Of a stretch of 64,000 nt of DNA, positions 21,584 through 32,575 are shown one piece after another. The stretch is from Ariolimax columbianus (lineage: Eukaryota > Mollusca > Gastropoda > Stylommatophora > Arionidae). The stretch's first letter is position 1; each line of letters opens with the position of its first letter. Both the position numbers and the translations under genes were made by a program. Location of the stretch: positions 91,304,871 through 91,368,870 of the forward strand of contig JAVGWX010000002.1 in NCBI GenBank assembly GCA_036924085.1, read 5' to 3'. The notes beneath the pieces are model-generated. The model ran no database searches, had not been told where the DNA came from, and was given only the letters and a program-made list of their open reading frames with translations.

Positions 21584-21601
21584 GGGGGGGGGGGGGGGGG
21601 G
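21584..21601. repeat. G18 homopolymer
   Basis: Eighteen consecutive G on plus at the 3' boundary of the LINE-R remnant. Confidence 0.95.
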
Positions 21602-22195
21602 ACCATATTTTCATAAATAGGTTTGGGGTGTCGCTCCGAGTGTCCATCTGTTATCTGTCATGCGCACTACGATGCCTGTCTAATGATATTTCCGGGACAA
21701 TGTTGCCTCCAGGACGTCTCGAAAAAGGGTACGTTTTCTGTTTTCGGTTGCTTTTCAGTTCGCCACTAAGATTGTGATTTCCTGTTAATCGTGTTTGTGT
21801 AAACTCCTTGCCTTCCATATTTCACAGCTTCCGCTTCAGATCCACTGGTCCACCATCAGATCATGTTAGGTGGCCATCGCAAGTGATGATGGCGACATCT
21901 TCAGGCAATTTTGTCTTGATGTTGTAATCTGTAAATTGCGCTGTATTTGGATTATAGTTAAAAAGAGGCTGCACTGGTCGTCAGTGTAACTCTCTCGTCC
22001 CGCGTTACATTAGACCAATGGCAAGACTGCCAGTCGAGGTGACTGGAGGTAATTCAGGATGCAGGCACTAGCGCGATCGCACACACAAAAATACATTCCC
22101 GTAACTACCAAATTGGACATTGCACGAGACGTGATTTGAATTCCGTTGGAATTGTGAAACGGACGTTTCAGCTCTAGGTCATGGTGCCACCGATC
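21602..22195. other. unassigned stretch
   Basis: No recognised repeat or frame. Confidence 0.4.
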
Positions 22196-22199
22196 ACGA

Positions 22200-22830
22200 C
22201 AAGATGGATTGAAACATTAACTTATATGTTCTTCCCTCTTATCGTCTTGGTTTTCAGCTTATTTATCTATAGAATGGGGTGGTTAGCCTGGGGATATTGG
22301 AACCTATATAGAGCTTGTCTAGAAAAGGTTTTGGTAATGACCATGCCTGCTTTCTCTGTTCCTTTTTCGTTGAACATCTTTGTAACAGATGCTCAGCAGC
22401 AATTTTGCCAGTACCGTATATTCATTCGTATATCTTATCCGTATATCTTATCCGTATATCTTATCCGTATATCTTATCCGTATATCTTATCCGTATATCT
22501 TATCCTTAATTTGTTGAATAGATGTTACCGCAATCTCTTGTGGCCTGGTCGGGGTCTAAATATTACTGCCCTTTCGCCTCAGTTGAACTGATACAATACG
22601 TCATTTGGTTGATGGCCTGTGTGCTCTGCGTCCCGCTTTCTCCTGTGTCTATCCGTAGTAAATCTGTTGGTCTCTACATAAAGTATGCCAAAATCCAGTA
22701 TAGGTAGCTTTCTACCTCCCATTGGTAGTCTATCCTCTTCATTGCCAAGAATATTGCAATGAGCTGGAATCCACTTTATCACAACTCCCTTGAGTCGATC
22801 GTATACTTTGCCTGATGCGTTCACTTAGCC
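22200..22830 (-). mobile_element. LINE-H copy with internal 14-bp array
   Basis: Minus-strand frames: VVIKWIPAHCNILGNEEDRL, AVIFRPRPGHKRLR, then the array, then AAEHLLQRCSTKKEQRKQ and LDKLYIGSNIPRLT. The array sits between the RTGH block and the Cys-His motif. Frameshifts present. Confidence 0.8.
22427..22510. repeat. 14-bp tandem repeat, about 6 units
   Basis: CGTATATCTTATCC repeated almost perfectly inside a LINE-H remnant. Confidence 0.95.
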
Positions 22831-22967
22831 ATCGCCTATATTTTTAAAAATCGGCTTTTAACCTTCATTGCAGATTTAATCTGTTTATTTTACCACTGTT
22901 ACTAATCGTTGGCTCGTTACCTCATCATCTTTCTGTTGTTATTTGTTGGTTGTTTTCGTTCATACTT

Positions 22968-23005
22968 TGTTACCGACGAAGGCCTTGCGACCGAAACGTA
23001 GGTAT
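22968..23005 (+). ncRNA. hammerhead-ribozyme-like motif, probably inactive
   Basis: CCGACGAAGGCC...GACCGAAACG resembles the hammerhead core (CUGANGA, stem II, GAAA), as found in Penelope-like and other retroelements. The core U of CUGA is C here and stem II has a mismatch. No stem I/III partner was confirmed. Confidence 0.3.
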
Positions 23006-23009
23006 CATT

Positions 23010-23470
23010 GTATGTATGTCCCGGTGCAGTCACTAAGTCATGTTGTTTACATGTCAGATGAAACCCTCCCTAAACAACTGTTGTACGGGGAGCTTTGGAC
23101 AGGACAGCGTTTGCCTGGGTGGACAGAAGAAACGATAAGAATACACTCTAACAATTTCTTTGATTAGTTTCTCCTTTGATGTTGCTGCCTGGGAGCTGCT
23201 TGCTCCGAACCCCTCAGCATGGCTCACTGCCATCACACACAGTGCTTGCACTGTGGGATGGGGACCATTACGGAGGGACAGGAAAAGCGAGCTGCACGAA
23301 AGGAAAAAAATGCAAGACGACCAAAGTACAAATGTAGTTTACGAGTGCCCTACGTGCGGTAGAATTTGTCACGCTCAGATCGGACTGTACAGTCACATGC
23401 AGTCACATCTGAATAGACGCGTCTGACGTTGTCGGTATCTTCGGTTGCCATGGGCAACTAACTAACTAAG
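23010..23470 (+). mobile_element. LINE-R C-terminus with C2H2-like tail, copy 2
   Basis: Reads HVVYMSDETLPKQLLYGELW, AWLTAITHSACTVGWGPLRR and a terminal YECPTCGRICHAQIGLYSHM...SHLNRRV then stop (23413-23427). The 3' end (ATGGGCAACTAACTAACTAA) carries a short ACTA repeat. Same family as 12480-13125, 26160-26845 and 35630-35830. Frameshifts split the frame. Confidence 0.85.
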
Positions 23471-23519
23471 ACATTACCAATATGTGCTTTTATGGACACA
23501 TTTAGTTCCAAATAAATGG

Positions 23520-23930
23520 AGTTCAAATTCCGAGTAACCAGCATGTCCCTCGGGAAGCACATGTTCGGCGTCACGTTTCAAAACCAGGTCAGAAAAAGTC
23601 TGCACAGTTCTGGCATATGTCAATATATGGAAGATACAGTCACCAATGCACATCTTCGGAAAATCAAAGACAACTCAGGAGATGAGCCTGCGAAATACGG
23701 ACGATCGATGAAGCACGACGACAGCAACATGGTACCTCAGAGACAATAAGTGACCATAGGGACGACCACCACCAAGGCACTCATCTGACGCTCTTGCAAT
23801 CCACAACAACATTCACGATAGACCACATATTTCCCAGTGATCGACCGTTGCCCACGGCAGAGACCATTAGAAAGAAGTCGGGGCGGTGTAAAGGCCGCTG
23901 TAGTTCATCTAGCATTCTGTAATGTATTTT
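23520..23930 (+). mobile_element. LINE-R C-terminal remnant, heavily decayed
   Basis: Aligns with 29190-29515: RSMKHDDSNMVPQRQ corresponds to the RW-S-T-A-T-x-x-WYPR block, and GACGACCACCACCAAGGC to the GRPPTRW segment, followed by CAGAGACCATTAGA. Many stops. Confidence 0.6.
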
Positions 23931-24061
23931 TGCGTCTCCCTGTAGCCCCAACCACTGAGGTCTGTGAAATTACTATTTCAAGTACTTAAAAGACAAACGG
24001 TGATTTATCTTATTTTAACCACGCACAACCCTCCTAAGCCTAACTTTATTTAGACGGTCCT

Positions 24062-24315
24062 CCACAAGGTAAAGGTAGTCCCATAGCAGACACTGCCGTC
24101 TGGGGTGACGTGTTAGAAACGGCATACTACTAAGCCACAGATTTGTAAGGTGGGGTTGTCAGTTCCCTTACTCGCTGCATTTTTCTTTCCCTAGCCGTAG
24201 GTCATGTACTCATTTACACCTGGGTCGACTGGAGAGGCCGGGAGGGGAAATTGAACCCTGTATTTTTACCATGAAAATGGAGAGCTGTACCATTGCGCTA
24301 GTCAGCAGCTACTAT
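24062..24315 (-). mobile_element. SINE-70, full copy
   Basis: On minus: A-box-like TAGCGCAATGGTACAGC, B-box-like CAGGGTTCAATTTCC, body GTCGACCCAGGTGTAAATGA, tail GCAGTGTCTGCTATGGGAC then TACCTTTACC. The tail segment occurs once here. Confidence 0.85.
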
Positions 24316-24327
24316 AAAAGAAACATT

Positions 24328-24640
24328 CAAGGTTTGTCCCATAGTAGTTACGCTACAGTCAGGGAATGAAGTTGTTAGAGACTTCAGTATACTAAGCCAA
24401 GGTTTGTCCCATAGTAGTTACACTAATGTCGGAAAAATAAATTTGCTAGAGACTTCAGTATACTAGACCACAACACGTATGAGGTAAGGTGGCCAGTTCC
24501 TCTCCTCGCTGCCTTTCACCTCTCCAGTCGTGTGCTAGGTACCCATTGGCATCTAGGTCGACTGTAACGAACGGATAGCGGTATTCGTTCCCCGTTAATT
24601 TGCCATGAAAATCGAGTGATTTAGTGATTTGTTATTGTTA
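24328..24640 (-). mobile_element. SINE-70 with two tail units
   Basis: Same body (minus strand of GTAAGGTGGCCAGTTCC...CTAGGTCGACTG), but the terminal approximately 70-bp segment (AAGGTTTGTCCCATAGTAG...) is present twice, at 24331-24400 and 24401-24470. Intermediate between single-tail copies and the array at the right edge. Confidence 0.85.
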
Positions 24641-24734
24641 CATGATTTAATACCCTATCCCACGTACAACCCACCTTAGCCTAACTTTATTAAGTCGCTT
24701 TTTTTATTATTCGTGTGCATAGTCTTATTTTCGT

Positions 24735-24757
24735 TTCTACTTGCCTGTAAGAGAGAC

Positions 24758-24788
<31 letters not shown>

Positions 24789-24870
24789 AAGAGAGAGAGA
24801 AAGAGACAAAGAGAGAGAGATAGCAACAGAGAGAAAGAGGGGGAAAAGAATATAGAGAGGGCGGGTGTCA
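24735..24870. repeat. (GA)n-rich tract
   Basis: GAGAGAGAGAGAAAGAGAG repeated with minor changes. Confidence 0.9.
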
Positions 24871-25049
24871 AAAGGGAACCATAAAATGGTATTTTCAATT
24901 AATAAGAAAATTTACTGTTACGTGTTGTCCTCCCTTCTTTGTTTCAACAGGATGGGGTAGCTGTCCCCATACGCTGCCATTCTTTGTTGCGTCTTACGAT
25001 TTGCCTAGCAGGTTACAGTGTAACTATTCTCTGCTCAAACAAGAGTACA

Positions 25050-25705
25050 AAGTAAGATCGCCGTGCCTGAATAGTTGCGCTCTCGATACGCTCCGGTGTT
25101 TGTGTCATTTTCTGACGTTTGCCTGTTCGGATTACAATTCACAACTTCTTCACCAGGTGGTGTAAAGGACTTTATTCTGTGGAATTGATATGCTCTCGAT
25201 CGGTTATCCTGTTTGTTATCCTGCATTTTGCTGCTTTTCATGCCTGGCTTAAATCGTGAGAAAACCTTCCAAGATGGCGTTAGACGTTCCGCTTGACTGC
25301 ACCCAGAATTCACTCCAGGTTATCCCTACTCAAGGACCTTCCTGCTCGGACTGATCAGTCTTCCTACCGCCCCCCTTGTCACCGGAGGTTACATGATACC
25401 TCTCCCAATCTCATATTCTCAGCACAGCAAGGGTGACGCAGAGGTGGACACAATCCAGAGGTCTCGGGTTGGTACACGAAAAAAACAGGGAGTCAGACAC
25501 GAACAGACACAGAAAGCCTCACACAAACATTAGTCTAACACATCCTCCTCGCCCGCTCCCATCCCAAGGCAGCGGAGTTCTCAGCTCTACCATGGAGTCT
25601 GTGAGGATTTTTGTCGACTGCTACGCATGAACATAGCCTTCGGAGTTGGACATGGCACTGGCTATTCGGCACAATGGGCCTTTGCCGCCTAAGCGAACAT
25701 TATTA
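25050..25705 (-). mobile_element. 650-bp dispersed repeat, copy 1 (possible solo LTR)
   Basis: Aligns over its whole length with 59836-60495 (shared stretches include GAGGTTACA, CTCAGCACAGCAAGGGT, ATCCCAAGGCAGCGGAGT and GCTACGCATGAACA). On minus it starts TGTTCGC and has AATAAAGTC about 165 bases before the far end, which is LTR-like, but no TG...CA ends with a 5-bp duplication could be confirmed. No coding frame. Confidence 0.7.
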
Positions 25706-26018
25706 TTATTATTCCCTTCTCCAACTTTGGGCACCAGTATAACATGGGTGGACATACATCCACATCATCACGGAGAAACACAATCACCAACTAGGAGTTG
25801 CTTGCTCACATCAATCAAAGAGAATCACACGCCATCATCACAACTGCCTTGGTTTGGACCCCAGAGGATGAGCGAAAGGGAAACTGCCTTATAACAATTT
25901 AGCGAAGAACAGTAGGCAGAAATGGAAATCATAAATCAGAGTTGATGCAATGTACGAAGGATGACGGCAGAGAGTTGGGAGAGTTTGGTGTTGCCCTTGA
26001 AGACGTTATCAAGCGTGA
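25706..26018. other. unassigned stretch
   Basis: Begins with (TTA)n; no recognised family. Confidence 0.4.
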
Positions 26019-26019
26019 C

Positions 26020-26155
26020 AGTCAGAGTAGGAAGAGGAAGAAGTGGAAGCAGAAGATGATGATGAAAAAGAGGAAGAGGTAGAGCAGGATGAAGAAGAAG
26101 AAGAAGTTAAAGAAGGGAAATAAGTAGAAGAAAACGAAGAAGAAGAAGAGTTTAT
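26020..26155. repeat. GAA/GAT purine-rich tract
   Basis: AGAAGAAGAAGAAG-type runs on plus, at the 3' end of the following minus-strand LINE-R. Confidence 0.85.
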
Positions 26156-26159
26156 TTAG

Positions 26160-26845
26160 ATGTGACAGCTTATGACTGTACACTCCGATACCAGTTCGGC
26201 AGACTCCACCGTGCATGGAGCGCAAATGGACCGTCATGCATCAGTTCTGTAGGTGCAGCTAGTTTCTTCTTGCGATGCAGCAACGAGCTACTCTTCACGG
26301 CCATGTGCGCACCTCGTGTGATGTCAGTGCGCCAGGCTGGGTGGTTCAGGGCAGGCTGCTCCCAGGAAGTGACGTCAATGAGATATCTGTTCAGAGAGAC
26401 TTTCAGAGAGTCTTTATATCGTTTCTTCTGACCTCCCTCCAAGAATTTGCCTACTTTAAGCTCATCACACAACATCTACTTAGGGAAGCACTTATCCGGA
26501 ATACACAGGGCGTATCTTGACCATCTCATCTGAGTTTTCTGCAGTGGCCTAATTGGGTGCTTTATCACGCTTGCTGATCCCGACCAGCCTGTCTAGGCAG
26601 ATTGTATGAAAATGGTGAATTTCCTGGTATGTCTGCTTTAGACTGTCCACGTTTCCGATGCGTGTAAATGTGTGTTTATCACCACAGCACGATATACCTT
26701 GACCTTTGCTGGCGGCAACATTGATGCCCTGCCGACGGAAGACACTCTCCCTCGTAGCCTTCCAAAAGCAGGATTTGCACTTGCAATCCTTGTGTGGACC
26801 GTAGAGTCGCGTCTCCGGTGACAGATATACGATGATGATGATAAA
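26160..26845 (-). mobile_element. LINE-R C-terminus with C2H2-like tail, copy 3
   Basis: Minus strand, in order: KVKVYRAVVINTHLHASETW, MLCDELKVGKFLEGGQKKRY then KDSLKVSLNRYLIDVTSWEQ, and finally a GIGVYSHKLSHLNK finger remnant. Block order as at 12480-13125. Frameshifts between blocks. Confidence 0.8.
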
Positions 26846-27380
26846 TGGACGACTGGAAATGTGTGAGTCGTGTTTTTTGTATTAGACCTAGATACAGCCA
26901 ACAGAACTGACGGACAATGAGCCCCAGAAGAAAGAGAAATGAGAGAGAGGCATAAAGCAATTTGGCGGGGAATTATAGAAACTAAAAGAAGTCATGAGTC
27001 AGTTCTTGGGAAACGTAGAATATGTGAACACATACTTAGCGAAACGCAAGCGTTTGTTGCAGCGATCATCGACCATTTTGTGTTGCAATGATCGTTATAT
27101 CCTGTCTTACGTTGTTCGTGTCATGTGATTGGTTCAGACCAGCTCTTTTAAAGACGAACAACTTTAGCAGGCTGCACAAAAGTTTCAGCTTGTATTCTAA
27201 ATATTTTGTGTTGACTTATTTACCATTATACAATAATACATAAATGAATTTGGCAATGGCTGAAATGACCGTGTCTTTATCTAAGGGGTAAATACCTCAA
27301 TAAACGACAATCTTCTAGTGTCAGTCACTCGGTGTCTACGAGATCTCCCAGTGATGTCATGACATTACTAGCCATTACTA
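26846..27380. other. unassigned stretch
   Basis: No recognised family. Confidence 0.4.
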
Positions 27381-27383
27381 ACT

Positions 27384-28045
27384 GCTTCTGGATCAAGATG
27401 CTGACCAGTGCATAAGCTGTAACGATCAATGACTCAAAGCTGACTGCTAACGTCAGGGTCAGCAACCCAGAGCTGCCAAGGCCCATCTCATCCTCTGCGT
27501 GGTGATCCTGGATAACAGGCTTCAATAGGGTAGACTGGCTAAGAAGAGGGGATCGAAGAAAGAGGGAAGGCTAACCCGGTACCCAAAAATACCTGCTGAA
27601 GTCGGGTCGATAGGTTCAAATATCGCATTAATGTTGTAGCGCATTCCGTTCTACGGACTACATCCTGCTACTTGCAAAGTTTTAACATTTTATTTTTATT
27701 TGACGTGTTTGCCTCACAAGTTTCTACTGGCGGAGACGAGCCTATTCCACCCCAGACCGTAGTCAATTGGGCGATATTAAGACGCGTAAACCAGTGCTTG
27801 GATGTAAGTGTGCGTCTGTATGTACCTATGCTAGGTTTGTGTGCTCTCAGACGCCAGCCCACCCAAAGTGCAATGGAAGGGTCTCACCCTGAGGGTGCGT
27901 GTGAAAGTTGTGCAAGAGTGTGATTGTAGGACAGAGTCAAATGAAAAGTTAGTGAGGTAATAAAAGAGACGAAGAGAGATCTTGCAAAACCCTTTTTAGA
28001 GTTTTGTTGTGGGAGTTTGAGAAGGAAGAAGAAGAATAAGAGGAC
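27384..28045 (+). mobile_element. SINE-GAA, long copy split by SINE-34
   Basis: Left part runs from GGATCAAGATGCTGACCAG to CTTGCAAA (27678). After 302 bp it resumes at CTTGCAAAACCC (27981) and ends GAGAAGGAAGAAGAAG. Confidence 0.88.
27679..27980 (-). mobile_element. SINE-34, single-unit copy, nested
   Basis: 302-bp insertion flanked by an 8-bp duplication CTTGCAAA (27671-27678 and 27981-27988). Inverted relative to 9525-9815, with its A-rich tail at the low-coordinate end. Carries a single 34-bp-type segment at about 27912-27945. Confidence 0.85.
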
Positions 28046-28367
28046 TAACAGCTTCACCGGTATGTAGCCAAAGATTTTAGACAGAAGTATTGAACCTCCG
28101 ATACGCGGCCCACAGTTCAGGCCTCCAAACATTTTGATTCAACCTCAGAGTTACTAACTGCTCTGCCAGCGTTCAGCCAAACAAAAAATATTAAACAGAG
28201 GTATTCAACACACTAGCTACTATCCAGAACTCCAAAGGTCTTGACTTAGCTCGTCAGCTACCTTAAAAATATCCAGTAAATGCAAAACATATGCTACGTA
28301 AAGGAAGCTACGGTTTCGACTGTAATAAACATCATTGGTAGAACTCCATTTTATATATGGCTTGACT

Positions 28368-28725
28368 TGGCTTCATTCGTTCTCAATCTCCCGCTACTAA
28401 ACCCTGAAAGGGTTTAAGTAGCAGAATGTAGTCCAGAGAACGGAATGTGTTGTGTCGTAGTTTAAAGATTGACTGCTATATTTGCACCTTTCATTCCAAC
28501 ACATCCGACTTCAGCAAGCATTTTTTGAGTACCGGGTTAGCATTCCCTCTTCGATCCCTTCTCCTTAGCCAGTCTGCCTTGCTGCAGCCTGTTATCCAGG
28601 ATCAACGAGTGGAGGTGTAAAAGGGTCTTGGTAGCTCTGTTTCGCTGGTCCTGACGCTAGCAGTCATTTATGGGTCGCTGACCCCTGCAGCTCATGCGCT
28701 GCTCAGCATCTTGATCCCATTTTTT
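28368..28725 (-). mobile_element. SINE-GAA, full-length-like
   Basis: Minus-strand copy from CATTCGTTCTCAATCTCCC (3' end) to GCTCAGCATCTTGATCCC (5' end). The (GAA)n tail is missing here, so the tail is not obligatory for recognition. Confidence 0.9.
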
Positions 28726-29180
28726 TATAAATTTAAACACAAACTGTGAAGCGTACACACTATTTACATGCATGAACTTTCATTGCGTATCAACAATTTT
28801 ATTGAATGTCCAGCCCCCGGGGGCTGTCAGTATATTGACTATATCTCTTTAAGAGGTCTAACTCCCAAATCAAATAACAAGAATCAAATTTACTCAAATT
28901 TAAAAGACAAAATGAGAATGACACAAAGATTCACAAATGGCGAATATAACAAAGAATTTATATAATATCTGGAAATAAAATGCTATCACCGTACAATGAC
29001 ATATTTCAAAAATGTTTCTCTGATAAACACACATTCTTAAAATCCATATCATGTACACGAAAATTGATGCTTTGTCTCAAACCAACGGCATTATTTGAAT
29101 GTAGTATCTAGCTTTGAACTTCATGATTTATAAATATATATGGTCGTCCACACGCCTTCATTGTCAGCGCACAAAAATGC
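28726..29180. other. AT-rich spacer with 16-bp palindrome
   Basis: Perfect palindrome CAGCCCCCGGGGGCTG at 28811-28826 in otherwise AT-rich DNA. No frame recognised. Confidence 0.5.
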
Positions 29181-29189
29181 TTTATAATT

Positions 29190-29515
29190 CGGACATTGTC
29201 AATTGTCCCTGGTGGAAGATGCAGTTATTTATGCATACAAGATGGAAAATCGCGTTTTCTTGCTGCGAATAACAGACGATCGATGGAGTACAGCAACAGC
29301 AATGTGGTATCCCAGGGACAAGAAACGACCACGGGGACGACCACCAACACGTTGGTCCGACTCCCTTGCATCCCACAACAATATTTACGATGCCCCGATT
29401 GGGCGCCTTACTATCCACTAGTCCACCGTGGCCCAAGACAGAGACCGTTGGATGAGAAGTTGGGACCCGCAGCGGTGTAAGCTGAAGATCGGACAGTCTA
29501 GTAATCCATTAAGTA
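29190..29515 (+). mobile_element. LINE-R C-terminal fragment
   Basis: Reads VFLLRITDDRWSTATAMWYP then KKRPRGRPPTRWSDSLASHN and, in another frame, QDRDRWMRSWDPQRCK. Well-kept GRPPTRW block; the same family as the right part of 20405-21570 and 23520-23930. Confidence 0.85.
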
Positions 29516-30457
29516 ATTTATAAATATCATAGAATTCCCTTTCAGTCTTGACTGACTACAGGATAATGCGACCTTGGGGTTTTAACTCTCTTCTCAGATT
29601 TTGGCTGTCTTGCTCCTAGCATCATTGTCTTTTCACTTCTAAGCGTTGCGAGAGCTTTTTGTCAATCATCATATGGTGGCTTTTCGGGGGTATCTCCACA
29701 CTTGAACCGATTAGTTCGTCTTTACAGGATGTCGGACTCATGCCCAGTGCCATATATATATATATGCTTAAAATGTTTTCGATTTACGCATATTCGATCT
29801 ACGTAAGATCGTAGATGTACTCTGGCGACTAGTACGTATATAAACCAACTGGTCAAATCCGAGGTTATAATAATTTCTTTTAGCATCAGTAACCTCTCGA
29901 ATAAGCGTTGTCTTTATCATCCGCATTATTGCCTTGACCCTCCATGTGCTAGAGTACAGGCCTATCATTGCGTTTTATTTACCATAACAGTTTTTTTTTA
30001 AAATCCGAAATCTAGTTGTTTGTAATTTAGTTTAAGTAGCAGTGGCTTTCACTTTTACACATATTGATAGCTCCATGCACAACCTTCTACAGTCGCTTCT
30101 TGAGATATGTAAGGATACGAAATAGCTACCTTTTTCTGCTTAACATGGAACAGCCCGGATCACAAGGCTACCACGCTGAGGTGCGATCAGCAGCACGAGA
30201 GGACAAGGAATCTTTCGATTGTGTGTTGTGAGTACAAATCTTCCAGTCTATGCTGAGTTCCCACAGCTCTCAGCGACCGCTCAATAATTAGGCGTTTGCT
30301 ACTGTCACGAAGATCCACATCTGGGTATTTACAATTTGAACGTTCTGTGGTGTTCTGTCTACCATCACCAGCTTGACACTTCCGGCCCGACTAACCCAGC
30401 CCTCTGAGCTATATTTCGGGTTTCAGCAATTTTCAGGGAGCGAAGCTCTTCAAAATA
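29516..30457. other. unassigned stretch
   Basis: Contains a short (TA)n at 29754-29765. No family recognised. Confidence 0.45.
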
Positions 30458-31188
30458 CGAGGCGTGTTCAAATGAAACCGGACCAAATTGCAGCAAGTGA
30501 ACATACGTACGATGCGCATTATGACGTCTCTTCTCGTGTAAACAGCACATACCAGTCGTTAAGTTTGCGAAATGTCATTATCCTCTGACTCAAAGTTTCC
30601 TCAGGAGACCGTTGAAAATATGGCGGGTGTAATACGGAATCCGTCCAGAGTTCATCAGCGAGCGGTGATTCGGTTTCTAACAGCTCAAAGATGTCGAGCA
30701 GTTGACAGTCATCGCAGAATGCAGGCAGTATATGGTGACAACAGTGTGTCGAAGACAACAGTCAAGAACTGGCCGATGTTCAAAGAAGAATGTCAGTTAA
30801 CGAGAGGTCTTCCGAGACCAAGTCAGGCGCATATTGGTGCGTAAACTTACGTCCTTCTTTAAACATCGTCGTCTAGTTCTTCACTGTTGTCTTTGACACA
30901 CATTTGTGACCATACACTGCCTAAATTCTGCAATGAATGTCAATTGGTCGACATCCTTCAGCTGTTTGAAACCGTATCACCGCTCGCTGATCAACTCTGC
31001 ACGGATTCCGTATCACACTTGTCATGTTTTTCAACGGTCTGCTGAGGAAACTATGAGTCAGAGTATAATGAAATGTGGTAAACTTGACGGCTGATATGAA
31101 CTGTTTACACCAGAAGTGACATCATCATGCACATCATTCGTATTTTCACTTGTTGCAGTGTGGTCCGGTTTCATTTGAATACGCTTCG
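30458..31188 (+). mobile_element. mariner-type non-autonomous element, copy 1
   Basis: 731 bp between TA dinucleotides (30456-30457 and 31189-31190). Ends are long inverted repeats (CGAGGCGTGTTCAAATGAAA... and its complement), with further inverted similarity for over 100 bp (GTAAACAGCACATACCAG versus its partner). The interior has an open N-terminal helix-turn-helix transposase fragment (MAGVIRNPSRVHQRAVIRF, SHRRMQAVYGDNSVSKTTV; 30620-30844), as in mariner transposases, then stops; no catalytic domain. Confidence 0.88.
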
Positions 31189-31399
31189 TAGTATCGCCCT
31201 ATATAACACATATTTGTTAATGACACGCCCACCCTGATATAGCAAAAATGGCGCTGCAAAAAAAACATCCGAAGTTAGTGAATTCTAATTACTACTTTAT
31301 GCTGTCGTAGTCTAGGTTGAACTTTTGGTGAGATGTCAGTACTAAATGAATGCCTCCAGTGCATGCACAAGCCATATCGCCAGCTGTGTCTTCGTGTGA

Positions 31400-31595
31400 A
31401 GAAGAACATGCGCAACACTGCGTTTGGCTCACAGTGATCTTACGGTAAAGTGCTCTCCTAGGATACTGGAGGTCGTGGGTTCAAACCACTGTGGAGGACT
31501 GGGATTTTCCCATGTGGATCATTCGGAAAAAGTTTACACTGATCACTGAGTAGTGAGATCAGACATCCGTGTGCAGGGGTGCGCATGTAGAAAAC
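31400..31595 (+). mobile_element. SINE-25, tRNA-headed
   Basis: A-box-like TCTTACGGTAAAGTGCTC, B-box-like GTGGGTTCAAACCAC, then a core GATCACTGAGTAGTGAGATC AGAC shared with the minus strand of 47575-47757. Confidence 0.8.
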
Positions 31596-31940
31596 AATAT
31601 AACACTATTATGTTGAAAACCACCATATAACTCTCATGTTGTAACGTATATGGAACTGCCAAGTTGAAAACCGTTTAGAATTGTCGTGTTGAAAACAATA
31701 TGGAATTGCTATGTTGATAAAAAATGTGCAACTGACATTTTGGAAACCATTTAGAACTCTCATGTTGAAAAAAACCATTTAGAACTGTCATGATAAAAAC
31801 AATTTGGAATTGCATGTTGAAAACAATATGCAAGTGTCATGTTGGAAACCATTTTAGAACTGTCCTGTTAAAAACCAAGTGGAATTGCCATGTTGATACC
31901 AATATGAACTGTCATGTTGAAAACCATTTAGAACTCTAGC
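31596..31940 (+). repeat. degenerate 25-bp-type tandem array, about 13 units
   Basis: Variants of CATGTTGAAAACAATTTAGAACTGT, with period wobbling between about 24 and 32 bp. Starts directly at the SINE-25 3' end. Confidence 0.85.
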
Positions 31941-32575
31941 AATGGATTTTCGTCTCCAACGTCAAATCAGTTGTTCTATTCAGATTTGAAACCTGACCAA
32001 ACTCAATATTTAGTGATTACGGGGTGTTATCAACATATCTCTCGAAAGATTTTGTACATTCAGTAGTTCGACAGTTGCAAACCAAAGTGTATGGGAAAGA
32101 ACAGGAAAAGACAGGTCGAACATACCATTTTAGGAAAACAATTTTTAGGTCACACATTGCGAAAGACTCAAGCCATCGTCACCAGGCAATCTCTGTCATA
32201 GAACGCCCAGGGGATGAGAGGCAATATGAGGCCAAAAACACGCGGAGAAGATACCTAGATACAGGGCAAAATGGGAGATGATGGTAGGAAATGGAGAAAA
32301 AAAGCCGAAGTTGTGTCTGCTTACAGAGAGTTGGATAACGCGCTATCCCATTCCAAGGTGAAATGGGCGAAGAAGAATAACACTCTTAGCTTGTCTTAAA
32401 AAGTCGAATAAAGTGGGTTGTGCTTAAGACTAGCAAACTCAACATGTAGACTCACCGCTATGAAACAACTACAGCAAGTGTTCAGATTCATGCTCCCGTT
32501 AAAAGGACCAGATGCTGTGGTCGCTCTATGCTTCGCTTGGAACCAACAAGCAAACCATCATAATGATCATGCAAA
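31941..32575. other. unassigned stretch
   Basis: No supported gene; an 85-codon frame at 32024-32281 has no recognisable domain. Confidence 0.4.

Noticed and set aside
28811..28826. 16-bp perfect palindrome CAGCCCCCGGGGGCTG
   Set aside because: Isolated and with no neighbouring signal; function cannot be argued from sequence alone.
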